A model generated the notes under the pieces. The model was not told the origin of the DNA. It ran no database searches and worked only from the letters and a program-made list of their open reading frames with translations. From Clostridium estertheticum (GTDB lineage Bacteria > Bacillota > Clostridia > Clostridiales > Clostridiaceae), in NCBI RefSeq assembly GCF_011065935.2, contig NZ_JAAMNH020000001.1:1819001-1883000 (forward strand): a DNA stretch of 64,000 nucleotides. The letters are read 5' to 3'. The translations under genes were made by a program, and so were the position numbers. The first letter of the stretch is position 1. Every line of letters starts with the position of its first letter. This document shows positions 43,535 to 51,658 of this stretch, in pieces.

Positions 43535-43604
43535 TTGCCAATTGCCACATGGATCGTATAAATCAAGATAAAAATAATTATGACCGTGACAGATGGGTGG
43601 CACT
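43535..43604 (-). repeat. REP-like palindromic repeat, copy 10 (reverse, interrupted)
   Basis: The left part TTGCCAATTGCCACATGG (43535-43552) and right part TGGGTGGCAC (43595-43604) would rebuild a diverged copy if about 42 intervening bases were removed. Confidence 0.5.
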
Positions 43605-43624
43605 ATTTTTCAAATGACACATGT

Positions 43625-43652
43625 TTGACACATTAATAGGTTACGATATGAT
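43625..43652 (+). promoter_or_regulatory. Orphan promoter-like sequence
   Basis: TTGACA (43625-43630), 16-base spacer, TATGAT (43647-43652). The first downstream coding trace is a short remnant, so the promoter seems to have lost its gene. Confidence 0.5.
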
Positions 43653-43684
43653 AAATTATATTATATAACAATTGTAAACATAAA

Positions 43685-43786
43685 AATGGGATAACCGCCG
43701 GAACTGATTTATCAAAGGTGATAGATTCTGCACCTCATGGAAGAGATGTACTTGCAAATCTAACTGTTGTGGGAAAAATAAAATAA
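43685..43786 (+). pseudogene. C-terminal remnant of an unidentified gene
   Basis: The frame reads NGITAGTDLSKVIDSAPHGR then DVLANLTVVGKIK and a stop, with codon-like base use and a terminator just after it. No start fits (the ATG at 43686 is in another frame and stops at once). I do not recognise the parent family. Confidence 0.45.
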
Positions 43787-43809
43787 TTGGGAAAACACAT
43801 CACTGTGAA

Positions 43810-43876
43810 GAAACACCCAATAATTCATTTGGATACCTTTTTAATAGATACCAAATAAATTATTGGGTGTTTTTAA
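43810..43876 (+). terminator. Long-stem terminator
   Basis: AAACACCCAATAATTCATTTGG pairs, with one or two mismatches, with CCAAATAAATTATTGGGTGTTT and ends in TTTT. Confidence 0.8.
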
Positions 43877-43920
43877 TTAAATCAAATAGCAAGACTGACG
43901 AATATAATATATTTAGCATA

Positions 43921-43980
43921 TTATATATAATATAAAAATATTTATATTATATATAATATAAAAATATTTATATTATATAA
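43921..43980. repeat. 26-bp AT-only tandem repeat
   Basis: Two perfect 26-base units (43921-43946 and 43947-43972) plus a partial third (43973-43980), all A/T, in front of the cysteine desulfurase gene. Confidence 0.85.
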
Positions 43981-44015
43981 AGAATAAAATGCTATATGCA
44001 AAATAGGAGGATTTT

Positions 44016-45161
44016 ATGATATATCTTGATAATGCTGCCACTAGTTTTCCAAAACCAGTGGAAGTCTATTCCGAAGTATTAAGATGCATGGAAAATTATG
44101 CTGCAAATCCTGGCAGAAGTTCTCATGATATGGCAGTTGAAGCTTCATCTAAAATTATGGATACGAGAAAAGAGCTAAGTGAAATTTTTAACATTCCTAA
44201 TATGTTTAATATTATTTTTACATGTAATGCTACTGAAGCGCTGAATATGGGCATAAAAGGAATATTAAAGCCGGGAGATCATGTTATTAGCACAGTAATT
44301 GAACACAACTCAGTTCTTAGACCATTAAATTATCTAAATGAAAAAGGAATAACATTTACTCTTCTTGGTGTAGATGAAAATGGATATTTGAATATTAATA
44401 ATCTGAAAAAGAAGATACGTAGAAATACTAAAGCAATAATAATAAACCATACTTCCAATGTATTAGGAACGGTTCAAGATATAAGAACTATAGGGGAGAT
44501 TGCAAAACAATCAGGAATAATCTTCATGGTTGACGCATCTCAGAGTGCTGGAGTTATACCAATAGATGTAGCACTCGACAATATTGACTTATTAGCGTTT
44601 CCTGGTCATAAAGGATTATATGGTCCCCAGGGAACCGGAGGCTTATATATAAGAGAAGGATTAGAACTTGACTCATTTAAACAAGGGGGAACTGGAAGTG
44701 AATCCTTTTCTATGAAGCAACCTGATTTTTTACCTGACAGATTTGAAAGTGGAACCTTAAATACACCAGGAATAGCAGGATTGTGTGAGGGTATAAGATT
44801 TATAAGAAAAGTAGGAATAGAGAATATAAGAAAACATGAAATTATGTTAGTAGAATATTTAGTAAAAGAATTAAGTGAATTATCTTATATTAAAATTTAT
44901 GGAGGAACTGATTATAGAAACAGAGGAGCAGTAGTTTCTTTAAATATAGACAATATAGATGCTTCTGAAGTAGGAGAGTTTCTAAATAAAAAAGGAATAG
45001 CAGTGAGAACAGGTTTTCACTGTGCACCTTTAATTCATCATATAATTGGTACAAATTTCAGAGGCACAGTTAGAATAAGTCCAGGATATTTTAATAGTTT
45101 AGAAGATATTGAAAAACTTATTAATGCTTTAAAAGATATACATGAAAAAAAGTCTCTTTAA
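44016..45161 (+). CDS. Cysteine desulfurase family (SufS/CsdB-like) aminotransferase class V
   Basis: A 381-residue PLP enzyme. YLDNAATSFPKP opens the protein; the PLP lysine is in AFPGHKGLYGPQG and the persulfide Cys in RTGFHCAPLIH. Length fits the branch often annotated 'cysteine desulfurase family protein' or selenocysteine-lyase-like, found in clostridia near selenium genes. It releases sulfur (or selenium) from (seleno)cysteine. A DUF3343 gene, a putative S/Se carrier, lies 1.5 kb downstream. AGGAGG precedes the ATG. Confidence 0.85.
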   Translation: MIYLDNAATSFPKPVEVYSEVLRCMENYAANPGRSSHDMAVEASSKIMDTRKELSEIFNIPNMFNIIFTCNATEALNMGIKGILKPGDHVISTVIEHNSVLRPLNYLNEKGITFTLLGVDENGYLNINNLKKKIRRNTKAIIINHTSNVLGTVQDIRTIGEIAKQSGIIFMVDASQSAGVIPIDVALDNIDLLAFPGHKGLYGPQGTGGLYIREGLELDSFKQGGTGSESFSMKQPDFLPDRFESGTLNTPGIAGLCEGIRFIRKVGIENIRKHEIMLVEYLVKELSELSYIKIYGGTDYRNRGAVVSLNIDNIDASEVGEFLNKKGIAVRTGFHCAPLIHHIIGTNFRGTVRISPGYFNSLEDIEKLINALKDIHEKKSL

Positions 45162-45178
45162 AAGAGGCTTTTTTTATT
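45146..45178 (+). terminator. Terminator of the cysteine desulfurase gene
   Basis: AAAAGTCTCTT pairs with AAGAGGCTTTT (one G-T pair) and continues into TTTATTT. The left arm overlaps the last codons. Confidence 0.8.
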
Positions 45179-45189
45179 TATTTTCCATT

Positions 45190-45530
45190 TGCGGGGGTTA
45201 AAATCACCGTCTTTAGACGGTATACGCTTCTAGCCTTTTAAGAAACTAAAAAGTTGCCATACTAATTAATAAGAAGGTGATTAGTGTGGGAGAATATAAC
45301 AAAGGAAGTCATACAGTATATGATATAAAATATCATATAATATGGATAACAAAATATAGATATAAAGTGCTAAATAAAAATATAGCAGTAAGATTAGACA
45401 ATTAATAAGACAAGGCTGTGATGTAAGAGGAATAACGATAGTACAAGGAATCATAGGAAAAGACCATGTACATTTGTTAATATCATCTTCGACAAGTATA
45501 TCACCAACCTGCTTTAGCAGGTGAGTAGTT
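45190..45530 (+). mobile_element. Internally deleted IS200/IS605-type element
   Basis: Both ends carry small hairpins with a TTTA loop: ACCGTC-TTTA-GACGGT (45206-45221) and ACCTGC-TTTA-GCAGGT (45507-45522), as in IS200/IS605 ends. Between them is a damaged tnpA. The element is only about 340 bp, so it cannot move without a TnpA supplied from elsewhere. Exact ends are uncertain. Confidence 0.72.
45286..45524 (+). pseudogene. tnpA: Truncated, frameshifted tnpA of IS200/IS605 type
   Basis: GTG 45286 starts GEYNKGSHTVYDIKYHIIW and ITKYRYKVLNKNIAVRL, the exact N terminus of IS200-type TnpA. A single missing A near 45397 shifts the frame. In the next frame the sequence continues LIRQGCDVRGITIVQGIIGK and DHVHLLISS, including the HUH-type His pair, and then stops in the right-end hairpin. 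The C-terminal third with the catalytic Tyr is deleted. Confidence 0.85.
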
Positions 45531-46339
45531 TAATTTTTCAATAGATTTTTATCTATCATATCTAGTATTTCATAATCATATTCAATATCAAATTTCCTTG
45601 CAAATAAACTAGTTGAATTACTTAATGTAGAAAAATATTTTTTACATAAGGTAGCTGGACTAGGTACACTATCCCAGTCCATATATTTCAATCCATCATT
45701 TATTACATTTGATTTTATACCTAAATTCATTACTATAGTGTGGAAAAATATTTCATCTGGCGCAAATAAATGCTTACAGTACTCAATATAACCTGGATTT
45801 TTAATTATAAAATAATATATATAGTATATACACTCTCTAGTCAAACACCACCATGCTGATCCACCCCATAATGATATATTCGAAGGTAGTTTATATTCAG
45901 ATTCAGGGGGAATGCTATTATGGAAGCCATCAAGGAACCCATTATGCCATCCCGCACGCGGAATAGGGAAATTATTAATAAAGCATTTTCCATTATTTGT
46001 TGTAAAAAACTCTTTGATGCGCTTGTTTGACTTTACAGGATAATCTTGTCCACTTAAAAGAACTATATAATCTATATTAATATTACTGATAATAATTGTT
46101 TTAATACCCTCTATTGTAGCCTCAACAATTCCAAAATCTCCCCAAGCACATCTACACCTATCTATAAAAAATACATTTTTATATGTCTTAAAAGTGTTAT
46201 TAATCTCATAAAAAAATTCATCTGAAGAATTTTTATTTATATGAATAAAAAAATATACATCCTCACAATTAAGTGTATTTATAAGACGAGTCAATTGAAT
46301 AGAGGATTTATGTGCTAAAATTAAATATGCTATCTTCAC
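45530..46339 (-). CDS. Core-2/I-branching-type glycosyltransferase (GT14)
   Basis: A 269-residue enzyme. AYLILAHKSSIQLTRLINTL, FFIHINKNSS, a Trp-Gly pair (RCAWGDFGIVEATIEGI), LLSGQDYPVKSNKRIKEFF and SLWGGSAWWCLTRE are the GT14 (beta-1,6-N-acetylglucosaminyltransferase-like) hallmarks. It is cytosolic, with no membrane span. The start is GTG 46339 behind GGAGGGG. It ends immediately beside the IS200-type remnant, in opposite direction. Confidence 0.83.
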   Translation of the reverse strand: MKIAYLILAHKSSIQLTRLINTLNCEDVYFFIHINKNSSDEFFYEINNTFKTYKNVFFIDRCRCAWGDFGIVEATIEGIKTIIISNINIDYIVLLSGQDYPVKSNKRIKEFFTTNNGKCFINNFPIPRAGWHNGFLDGFHNSIPPESEYKLPSNISLWGGSAWWCLTRECIYYIYYFIIKNPGYIEYCKHLFAPDEIFFHTIVMNLGIKSNVINDGLKYMDWDSVPSPATLCKKYFSTLSNSTSLFARKFDIEYDYEILDMIDKNLLKN

Positions 46340-46620
46340 CTAGAACCCCTCCGAATTATTTGTTTTTTAAAATTACAATCAAATTAATATGTTTTATTAT
46401 ATTAGTTTATGTTCTTTGCTAAAGAACTGTTATTTAAAGAATGTGTGGCATTTATTTTATAATCGTTAGAGGTGTTTTTGGGAAAATATAAAAACCTTTT
46501 ATCAATACATGAATATAATGATAGTAGGATGAGGTATTTCAATGAATGAATAATTTTAAAATTTATTGAAATTATAAATGGAATTTTTTTCTTATTTATA
46601 GCAAAGAGGGGTTGAAACTC

Positions 46621-46881
46621 ATGAAATTTAAATATCTTGTAGTTTTAGTTTCAAATAGTCATTTAACATTATTATATAATAATCTGCTCCATAAGGGTTG
46701 TAAAATTGAATTAATATCAGCCCCAAGTGATATTTCAAGAGGCTGTACTAAAGCTATTAGATTTGACGAAAGTGATACGGATATTGTAATACAGGAAATA
46801 AAGAATAGTAAATTAATTGTTAAAGGTTTCTACAAAATAGTAAATGAGAGCAATAGAACTAGTTATGTACTAATTTCATAG
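46621..46881 (+). CDS. DUF3343 protein (putative sulfur/selenium carrier-like)
   Basis: An 86-residue protein. KFKYLVVLVSNSHLTLLYNN, a central RGCTKAIRF with the conserved Cys, and the overall length match DUF3343, described in databases as 'putative Se/S carrier protein-like'. The start is ATG 46621, ten bases from AGAGGG; a TTG at 46612 is too close to it. With the cysteine desulfurase upstream this hints at a sulfur or selenium relay, but no selD, yedF or selenoprotein genes are in the window. Confidence 0.7.
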   Translation: MKFKYLVVLVSNSHLTLLYNNLLHKGCKIELISAPSDISRGCTKAIRFDESDTDIVIQEIKNSKLIVKGFYKIVNESNRTSYVLIS

Positions 46882-46966
46882 ATTTTATAAACTTAAAGGG
46901 TTTAGAAATGTTCCCTTTAAGTTTGTATTAATTTTAAGTGCTAAAACCATTCAACACTGATTTTTA

Positions 46967-47725
46967 TTATACCGATACAATAGATGTAAAATCAGGTACT
47001 ACTGAAACTATATTAACATATTTAATAAAATCTTCAGAGTGTATTTTCCAAGTATGTTCCTCTAAATTTTTATGCCTCATTAGAGCATAGTTGTATTTAT
47101 CATTAGAAAAAATTTTAAATCCTGATTCATGACAATCTTCAAGGAATAGTTTATCTTCTCCAAAAGTTATATTTCGAAATTTAACGCTATCAAAAACTTC
47201 CTTTTTAGCTGTAATAGTGCCACCAGCCAATGCGAATACATATTTGTACTCCATATTTTTGCACATAATACCTAAAGTATTCTTATCCTCAAAATATACA
47301 AAGTAAGTTAATTTGCCTGTTATTTTGGCATCAGTATATTTAAATACATTCATAGTATCCTCTAAATAGTTAGAGCCATAATAATCATCATCATCCATTT
47401 TAGATATATAATCATATTTTGCTTGTTCAACTCCATAATTTAAACATTCACCAAGGGTACAAGCTTCATCTAATTGATATACTTTAACATAATTAAAATT
47501 TGCAGCTTTAAGCTTACATTCATCTAAACTAATTTTATTATTATTAATAATTAGAAGTAACTCTTTTACTGGATAATTAGACCTCTCATAGTTTATAAAA
47601 ATATTATCAATATAATTAGGTTTATTAGTACAAGCAACTAAAGATACACCAGGCATAGGATTTTGTTTTAATTTATCTCTAAACTTCGTAATTAATATCT
47701 TTTCTCTATTGAATCCTTCAATCAT
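46967..47725 (-). CDS. Glycosyltransferase, family 2-like
   Basis: A 252-residue GT-A type enzyme. GVSLVACTNKPNYIDNIFIN, the LNYGVEQAKYDYISKMDDDDYYGSNYL block (DDDD metal site) and a FGEDKLFLEDCHESG acceptor motif support GT2-like glycosyltransferase. The start is ATG 47725 behind GGAGG; a longer frame from 47740 lacks a ribosome site. Sugar specificity is unknown. Confidence 0.75.
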   Translation of the reverse strand: MIEGFNREKILITKFRDKLKQNPMPGVSLVACTNKPNYIDNIFINYERSNYPVKELLLIINNNKISLDECKLKAANFNYVKVYQLDEACTLGECLNYGVEQAKYDYISKMDDDDYYGSNYLEDTMNVFKYTDAKITGKLTYFVYFEDKNTLGIMCKNMEYKYVFALAGGTITAKKEVFDSVKFRNITFGEDKLFLEDCHESGFKIFSNDKYNYALMRHKNLEEHTWKIHSEDFIKYVNIVSVVPDFTSIVSV

Positions 47726-47906
47726 AATTAACCTCCACAATTAGATATTAAGTAGAAACTTAACGGCATAGTATATATTATTCAGATATACAATTATTGT
47801 TAACTATTTGTGTATCTGTTTATACAAATATAAAGTAGGTACATTATTTCAATTCATAAATATAATAAATATTAGGTATATCAATTATAAGAGGGGTTGA
47901 ATTTTC

Positions 47907-48839
47907 ATAGAAAGTATTAATGAATTATATGAAATTGAAGATGCAAGCAACGTAGATGTTTCAATAATTATTCCCTGTAAAAATGAGATTAATAATATAA
48001 AGTGGACAATAGATTCAATACTGGAGTCTAAAAATCATCTTAAATGTGAAATTATAGTAGTGGATGATGCTTCAACAGATGGAAGTACAGAGTTTTTGAA
48101 GTCTTATATAAGTGAAGATAAATATAGAGATATTATTTTAATTAAGACTAATAATATAGGGTTATCAGCAACAAAAAATTTGGGTGCAAAAGCTGCTAAG
48201 GGAAAATATTTATTTTTCTTTGATGCCCATATAAAAGTACCTGATATGTGGGCAGATGATTTAATTAATACTTTAGAAAAGGGTAAGGCTTCTTTAGTGG
48301 CTCCATGTATTTCAGATATTTCAAATATCTCATCAGCAGGTTACGGTCAGACATGGAATGATAAATTTAAAATTACTTGGCTCTCAAAGAAACCAAAAGA
48401 AGGAGATGAGATTCCACTGGCGGGTGGTGCAGCTCTAGGAATAACTAGAGAGGCGTTTGATAGAATAGGTGGGTTTGATCATCTTTTTCAAGTATGGGGT
48501 AAAGAGGATGAAGAGATATGCCTTAAAGCATGGCTTTATGGATATAGAATAGTTATTAATCCTGATGTAATAGTACAACATTTATTTAGAAAAAAATTTC
48601 CATATAAAGTAGATGTTGCAAATGTTACTTATAATACTATATGTCTTGCCTGCTCACATTTTGAAATAGACAGACTTAAGAAGGTTATGGATATAGCTAG
48701 AAGAGATTATTATTTTTTTACTGCAGCACGTGAGATAAATAAAAATTCAGGTTTAATTTTAAGTCAAAGAAATAAATACATGAAAGAACGTATATATGAT
48801 GATGAGTATTTCTTTAAAAAATTTAATGTTTTGTTTTAA
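47907..48839 (+). CDS. GT2/GalNAc-transferase-like glycosyltransferase lacking a normal start codon
   Basis: The frame is open from just after TGA 47898-47900 and encodes SINELYEIEDASNVDVSIII then PCKNEINNIKW, IIVVDDASTDGS, FFFDAHIKVPD (DxH metal motif) and GGFDHLFQVWGKEDEEICLKAW, i.e. an intact GT-A domain with a GalNAc-T-like C-terminal part. No ATG, GTG or TTG occurs before GTG 48060, which lies inside the Rossmann core. GAGGGG (47891-47896) sits ten bases before ATA 47907, just where related leaders have ATG. Either AUA is used weakly or the gene is silenced by a start mutation. Confidence 0.65.
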   Translation: MESINELYEIEDASNVDVSIIIPCKNEINNIKWTIDSILESKNHLKCEIIVVDDASTDGSTEFLKSYISEDKYRDIILIKTNNIGLSATKNLGAKAAKGKYLFFFDAHIKVPDMWADDLINTLEKGKASLVAPCISDISNISSAGYGQTWNDKFKITWLSKKPKEGDEIPLAGGAALGITREAFDRIGGFDHLFQVWGKEDEEICLKAWLYGYRIVINPDVIVQHLFRKKFPYKVDVANVTYNTICLACSHFEIDRLKKVMDIARRDYYFFTAAREINKNSGLILSQRNKYMKERIYDDEYFFKKFNVLF

Positions 48840-48853
48840 TTTTACCACTTAAA

Positions 48854-48890
48854 TAAAGATATCCTCACATTTGTGAGGATATCTTTATTT
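48854..48890. terminator. Bidirectional terminator
   Basis: TAAAGATATCCTCACA pairs with TGTGAGGATATCTTTA between the convergent GT gene and Cys-rich protein gene; A- and T-rich flanks. Confidence 0.88.
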
Positions 48891-48896
48891 ATAATT

Positions 48897-49676
48897 TTAG
48901 CTGCAACAGCTTGGAGTACAAGTTGGTGTTGGAGGACATGCTGTTGGACAAACTACTGTTGGACATGGTGTGTTTAGGCAAGAAGGTGTAGGACATACTT
49001 CTGGTACTTCAAAGGTACCACTGAATTTTACAACAGTACTATCACAAGGACCAGTTCCGCCAGAACAAGATTCTTTAGAGGCAGCTACAGTAACGATAAG
49101 ACTACTAGTAGGTATAGATTTAGGTTGTGCTTCGCTTAATGTTGGTGGACATTGTTGATAACTTACAATATTATTTACAGATTGTGAGCCTTCACAGCAT
49201 ATAGCACCATTAAGAGTTCCTGCGCAAAGGCCACCAGCACATGCATCACCTACAGCATTACCTGTAAATGCTCTAAAATCAATACAACCAATTACCCTTC
49301 TAGGATATAAAGTTATGCAAAAAGATGGACAGCCTGCTCCAGGTGTAACGGTAACAGGACAAGGACAAGGGTCAGTAAAGCAGAACAAGTTACTGGTATA
49401 CTGTATAGTAGTAAGAGCAGGGTTTATAGTTACAGTAAAACCAGCATCAATGGTTGTTTTACAGCAGAAATTTATTGTGTTTACGCAGTCTCCACAGTCA
49501 GGAGTACATGTAGGATCAGCTTCTCTGAATCCAGCATTAATAGCATTGAATCCATTTGATTCCATAAGTTCTTTAAGGGTTTCTTCAGTTAATGTAGTTG
49601 CTATCTGTTTTTCCGATAGACTTTCCATTTCTAGCATTATGTCTCTGATTTCTTTCTTTGTATTAAATTCCTTCAC
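48897..49676 (-). CDS. Very Cys-rich protein, possible spore-surface or exosporium component
   Basis: A 259-residue protein that I do not recognise. The first 50 residues are charged, helical and Cys-free (MLEMESLSEKQIATTLTEE then LKELMESNGFNA). The remainder holds over 30 cysteines in CC, CPCP, CxxC and GC patterns and ends in Pro/Thr/Cys repeats (CPTACPPTPTCTPSCCS). It has no signal peptide, so it would assemble in the mother cell or cytoplasm. Such composition is known for disulfide-crosslinked coat/exosporium proteins, which fits the surrounding glycosyltransferases. GGGGAGG precedes the ATG. Confidence 0.6.
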   Translation of the reverse strand: MKEFNTKKEIRDIMLEMESLSEKQIATTLTEETLKELMESNGFNAINAGFREADPTCTPDCGDCVNTINFCCKTTIDAGFTVTINPALTTIQYTSNLFCFTDPCPCPVTVTPGAGCPSFCITLYPRRVIGCIDFRAFTGNAVGDACAGGLCAGTLNGAICCEGSQSVNNIVSYQQCPPTLSEAQPKSIPTSSLIVTVAASKESCSGGTGPCDSTVVKFSGTFEVPEVCPTPSCLNTPCPTVVCPTACPPTPTCTPSCCS

Positions 49677-49848
49677 AATACGTACCTCCCCTATAAACGA
49701 ATATAAGTATTATATATTTATATTTCCATACTAACATGATATGAATTAGTTCAAAATGTGTGCTAATTGCTAAAAAAATAAAAGTTATAATTTGCAATAT
49801 GTTTAGCATATTTTATATTAAGAATAATTAAAAAGAAGGGATAAAGTA

Positions 49849-51444
49849 ATGTTTTTGCCTGAAAAGGTTTTTTATGTTATAAAGCAATCAGACTATACTA
49901 CGTGGAATTTTACATATGATAAAAACAGGGGAGTTTTGTATAGAATTTTAAAAGAGGAAAAAGAATCTAATTATAAGGAGTTAGAAAAAGAGAGTAGTGG
50001 AAATTTTTCTGTGTTATTACTTCCTAATGATGATATATATTTCTTATATGAAGATTTAAAGGAAAATATAAAGTTGCGAATTTTAAATGAAAATAAATGG
50101 AGTGAGGATATAGTTATTTTAAAAAAAGCTACTGAAATATATGACATCTCTTTTAAGGCTATATTAAATAAAAATCAAATTTATTTATTTTATAATGTAC
50201 TAAATAAAGAAACTAAAATCAGAACACTTTTTAATCAAGTAGTAGATGAAAACTTTAATCTAGCATCTCCTAGAATAATAGCTAAAAGCAGCGATGAAAA
50301 CAATTGTTCTTTCAACATTGTTGCAGATGACAACAATAAGCTATTAATTATGTATCAAAAATCACAAAACAACTATAAGCTTGGATATAAAATTTTAAAT
50401 ACTGAATTTGATACCTGGTCTGATTTTCATATAATAGATGAAAGTAGTAAGCCATTTATAGATTATTCTTTTTTGTCAATTAATGATGCTATACATTCAT
50501 TATATATAAAAAAGGAAAAGAATAAGGATGTCTTAATTTATTCACAGAGTGAAGCCATTAAAGAAGGAAATAACAGATTATTTGAGGGTACGGATATAAA
50601 ATCCTGTTCTTTTTTTGCCATAGAAGGTCATTTATATTGTTCATGGATAAACAATAATGAAATATATAACTGTTTCACAAAGGATAAAGGAAAAACCTTT
50701 AGTGCGCCTTCATCTATTGAATTATTAACTTCATTGAATGTTATAAAATCAATATATAAGTCTAATTTAACTAGAACCATAAGGGATTTAATAATTAATG
50801 AAATGTATGTAATGGATGATGATGAGGTTGAAGTTTTAATAATTCCAAATGAATATAATACTTTAGATAGTAGTATAATTAATAAAATTAAATCTCATAA
50901 AGAATGTGACCAATGTTTAATAGAAGCTAAATCCTATTTGAATGTTGCTTATAATAAAATGCTTATTTACGAAAAACAACTGAGACAGAAAGAAGATTTA
51001 ATTACTTTACTCAAGAATAGCATTCAAGAATATGTTATTAGAATTCAAATTTATGAAAATAAATTGAAGGATATAAATACAGAGTATATAAAATTTCAAG
51101 AGGATAAGAATTTATTAAATGGAAACATAAATTATCTTCAAGAGAGTTTAAAAAGCAAAGAAAGGAAAATCAATGAATTGGAAAATGCTAGCATAGAGCA
51201 AGGAAAGGAAATATTAATTTTTAAAGAACAGTTTGACGAAAAACAAAAACAAATTATGATATTGCAAGGGAAAACTTCTGAGCAAGAGAAGGTTAACATG
51301 GAAAAGGAAAGTAAAATTTTATCCTTTAATGAAGAAGTTGAGATTTTAAGAAATCAATTGGAGGACTTAAACTTAAACTTAGCCATAACTAGCCCTAAAA
51401 TCAAGGAATCCTTTTTAAAGCGAATATTTAATAATAGATACTAG
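49849..51444 (+). CDS. Unknown protein: beta-propeller-like N half, coiled-coil C half
   Basis: A 531-residue protein without a recognised family. Residues about 1-290 are repeating beta-rich units with spaced W/Y/F (WNFTYDKNRGVLYRIL, DIYFLYEDLKENIKLRIL, NNYKLGYKILNTEFDTWSDFH, GHLYCSWINNNEIYNCFTKDKGKTFSAP), like exo-sialidase or propeller blades. Residues about 340-510 are an almost continuous coiled coil (heptads from CLIEAKSYLNV onward). It has no signal peptide or span. It may be a scaffold or structural protein of the surface layer made in this region. GAAGGGA precedes the ATG. Confidence 0.6.
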   Translation: MFLPEKVFYVIKQSDYTTWNFTYDKNRGVLYRILKEEKESNYKELEKESSGNFSVLLLPNDDIYFLYEDLKENIKLRILNENKWSEDIVILKKATEIYDISFKAILNKNQIYLFYNVLNKETKIRTLFNQVVDENFNLASPRIIAKSSDENNCSFNIVADDNNKLLIMYQKSQNNYKLGYKILNTEFDTWSDFHIIDESSKPFIDYSFLSINDAIHSLYIKKEKNKDVLIYSQSEAIKEGNNRLFEGTDIKSCSFFAIEGHLYCSWINNNEIYNCFTKDKGKTFSAPSSIELLTSLNVIKSIYKSNLTRTIRDLIINEMYVMDDDEVEVLIIPNEYNTLDSSIINKIKSHKECDQCLIEAKSYLNVAYNKMLIYEKQLRQKEDLITLLKNSIQEYVIRIQIYENKLKDINTEYIKFQEDKNLLNGNINYLQESLKSKERKINELENASIEQGKEILIFKEQFDEKQKQIMILQGKTSEQEKVNMEKESKILSFNEEVEILRNQLEDLNLNLAITSPKIKESFLKRIFNNRY

Positions 51445-51658
51445 ATATAATATGTATATACGAATAATTTTAAACACTTATTTGAGATTATTACATTAAA
51501 TTAATGTAATAATCTTTTTATTTATGTATCAAAAGTAGGTAGTAGATTAATATAATATACTGAACTTTAAAACTATGTATTAATGGACAATTAGTTTATA
51601 TAGTTATAGATTTAATTACAAAATTTCCTGTAAAGAGACATGTTAGGGGGAGGAAATT

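Larger units (their letters stand above)
43260..43684. other. Gene-poor AT-rich stretch
   Basis: No supportable gene. It holds a REP-like copy split by foreign bases (43535-43604) and a promoter-like TTGACA-16-TATGAT (43625-43652) similar to the one before the MBOAT gene. Confidence 0.45.

Noticed and set aside
43921..43980. Tandem AT repeat as a CRISPR array or origin
   Set aside because: Units are contiguous without spacers, purely A/T and only two and a bit copies; no DnaA boxes or cas genes nearby.
49315..49734. Plus-strand 139-residue frame opposite the Cys-rich protein
   Set aside because: It is a long antisense shadow created by codon bias of the minus-strand gene, which has a good ribosome site and a coherent Cys pattern.
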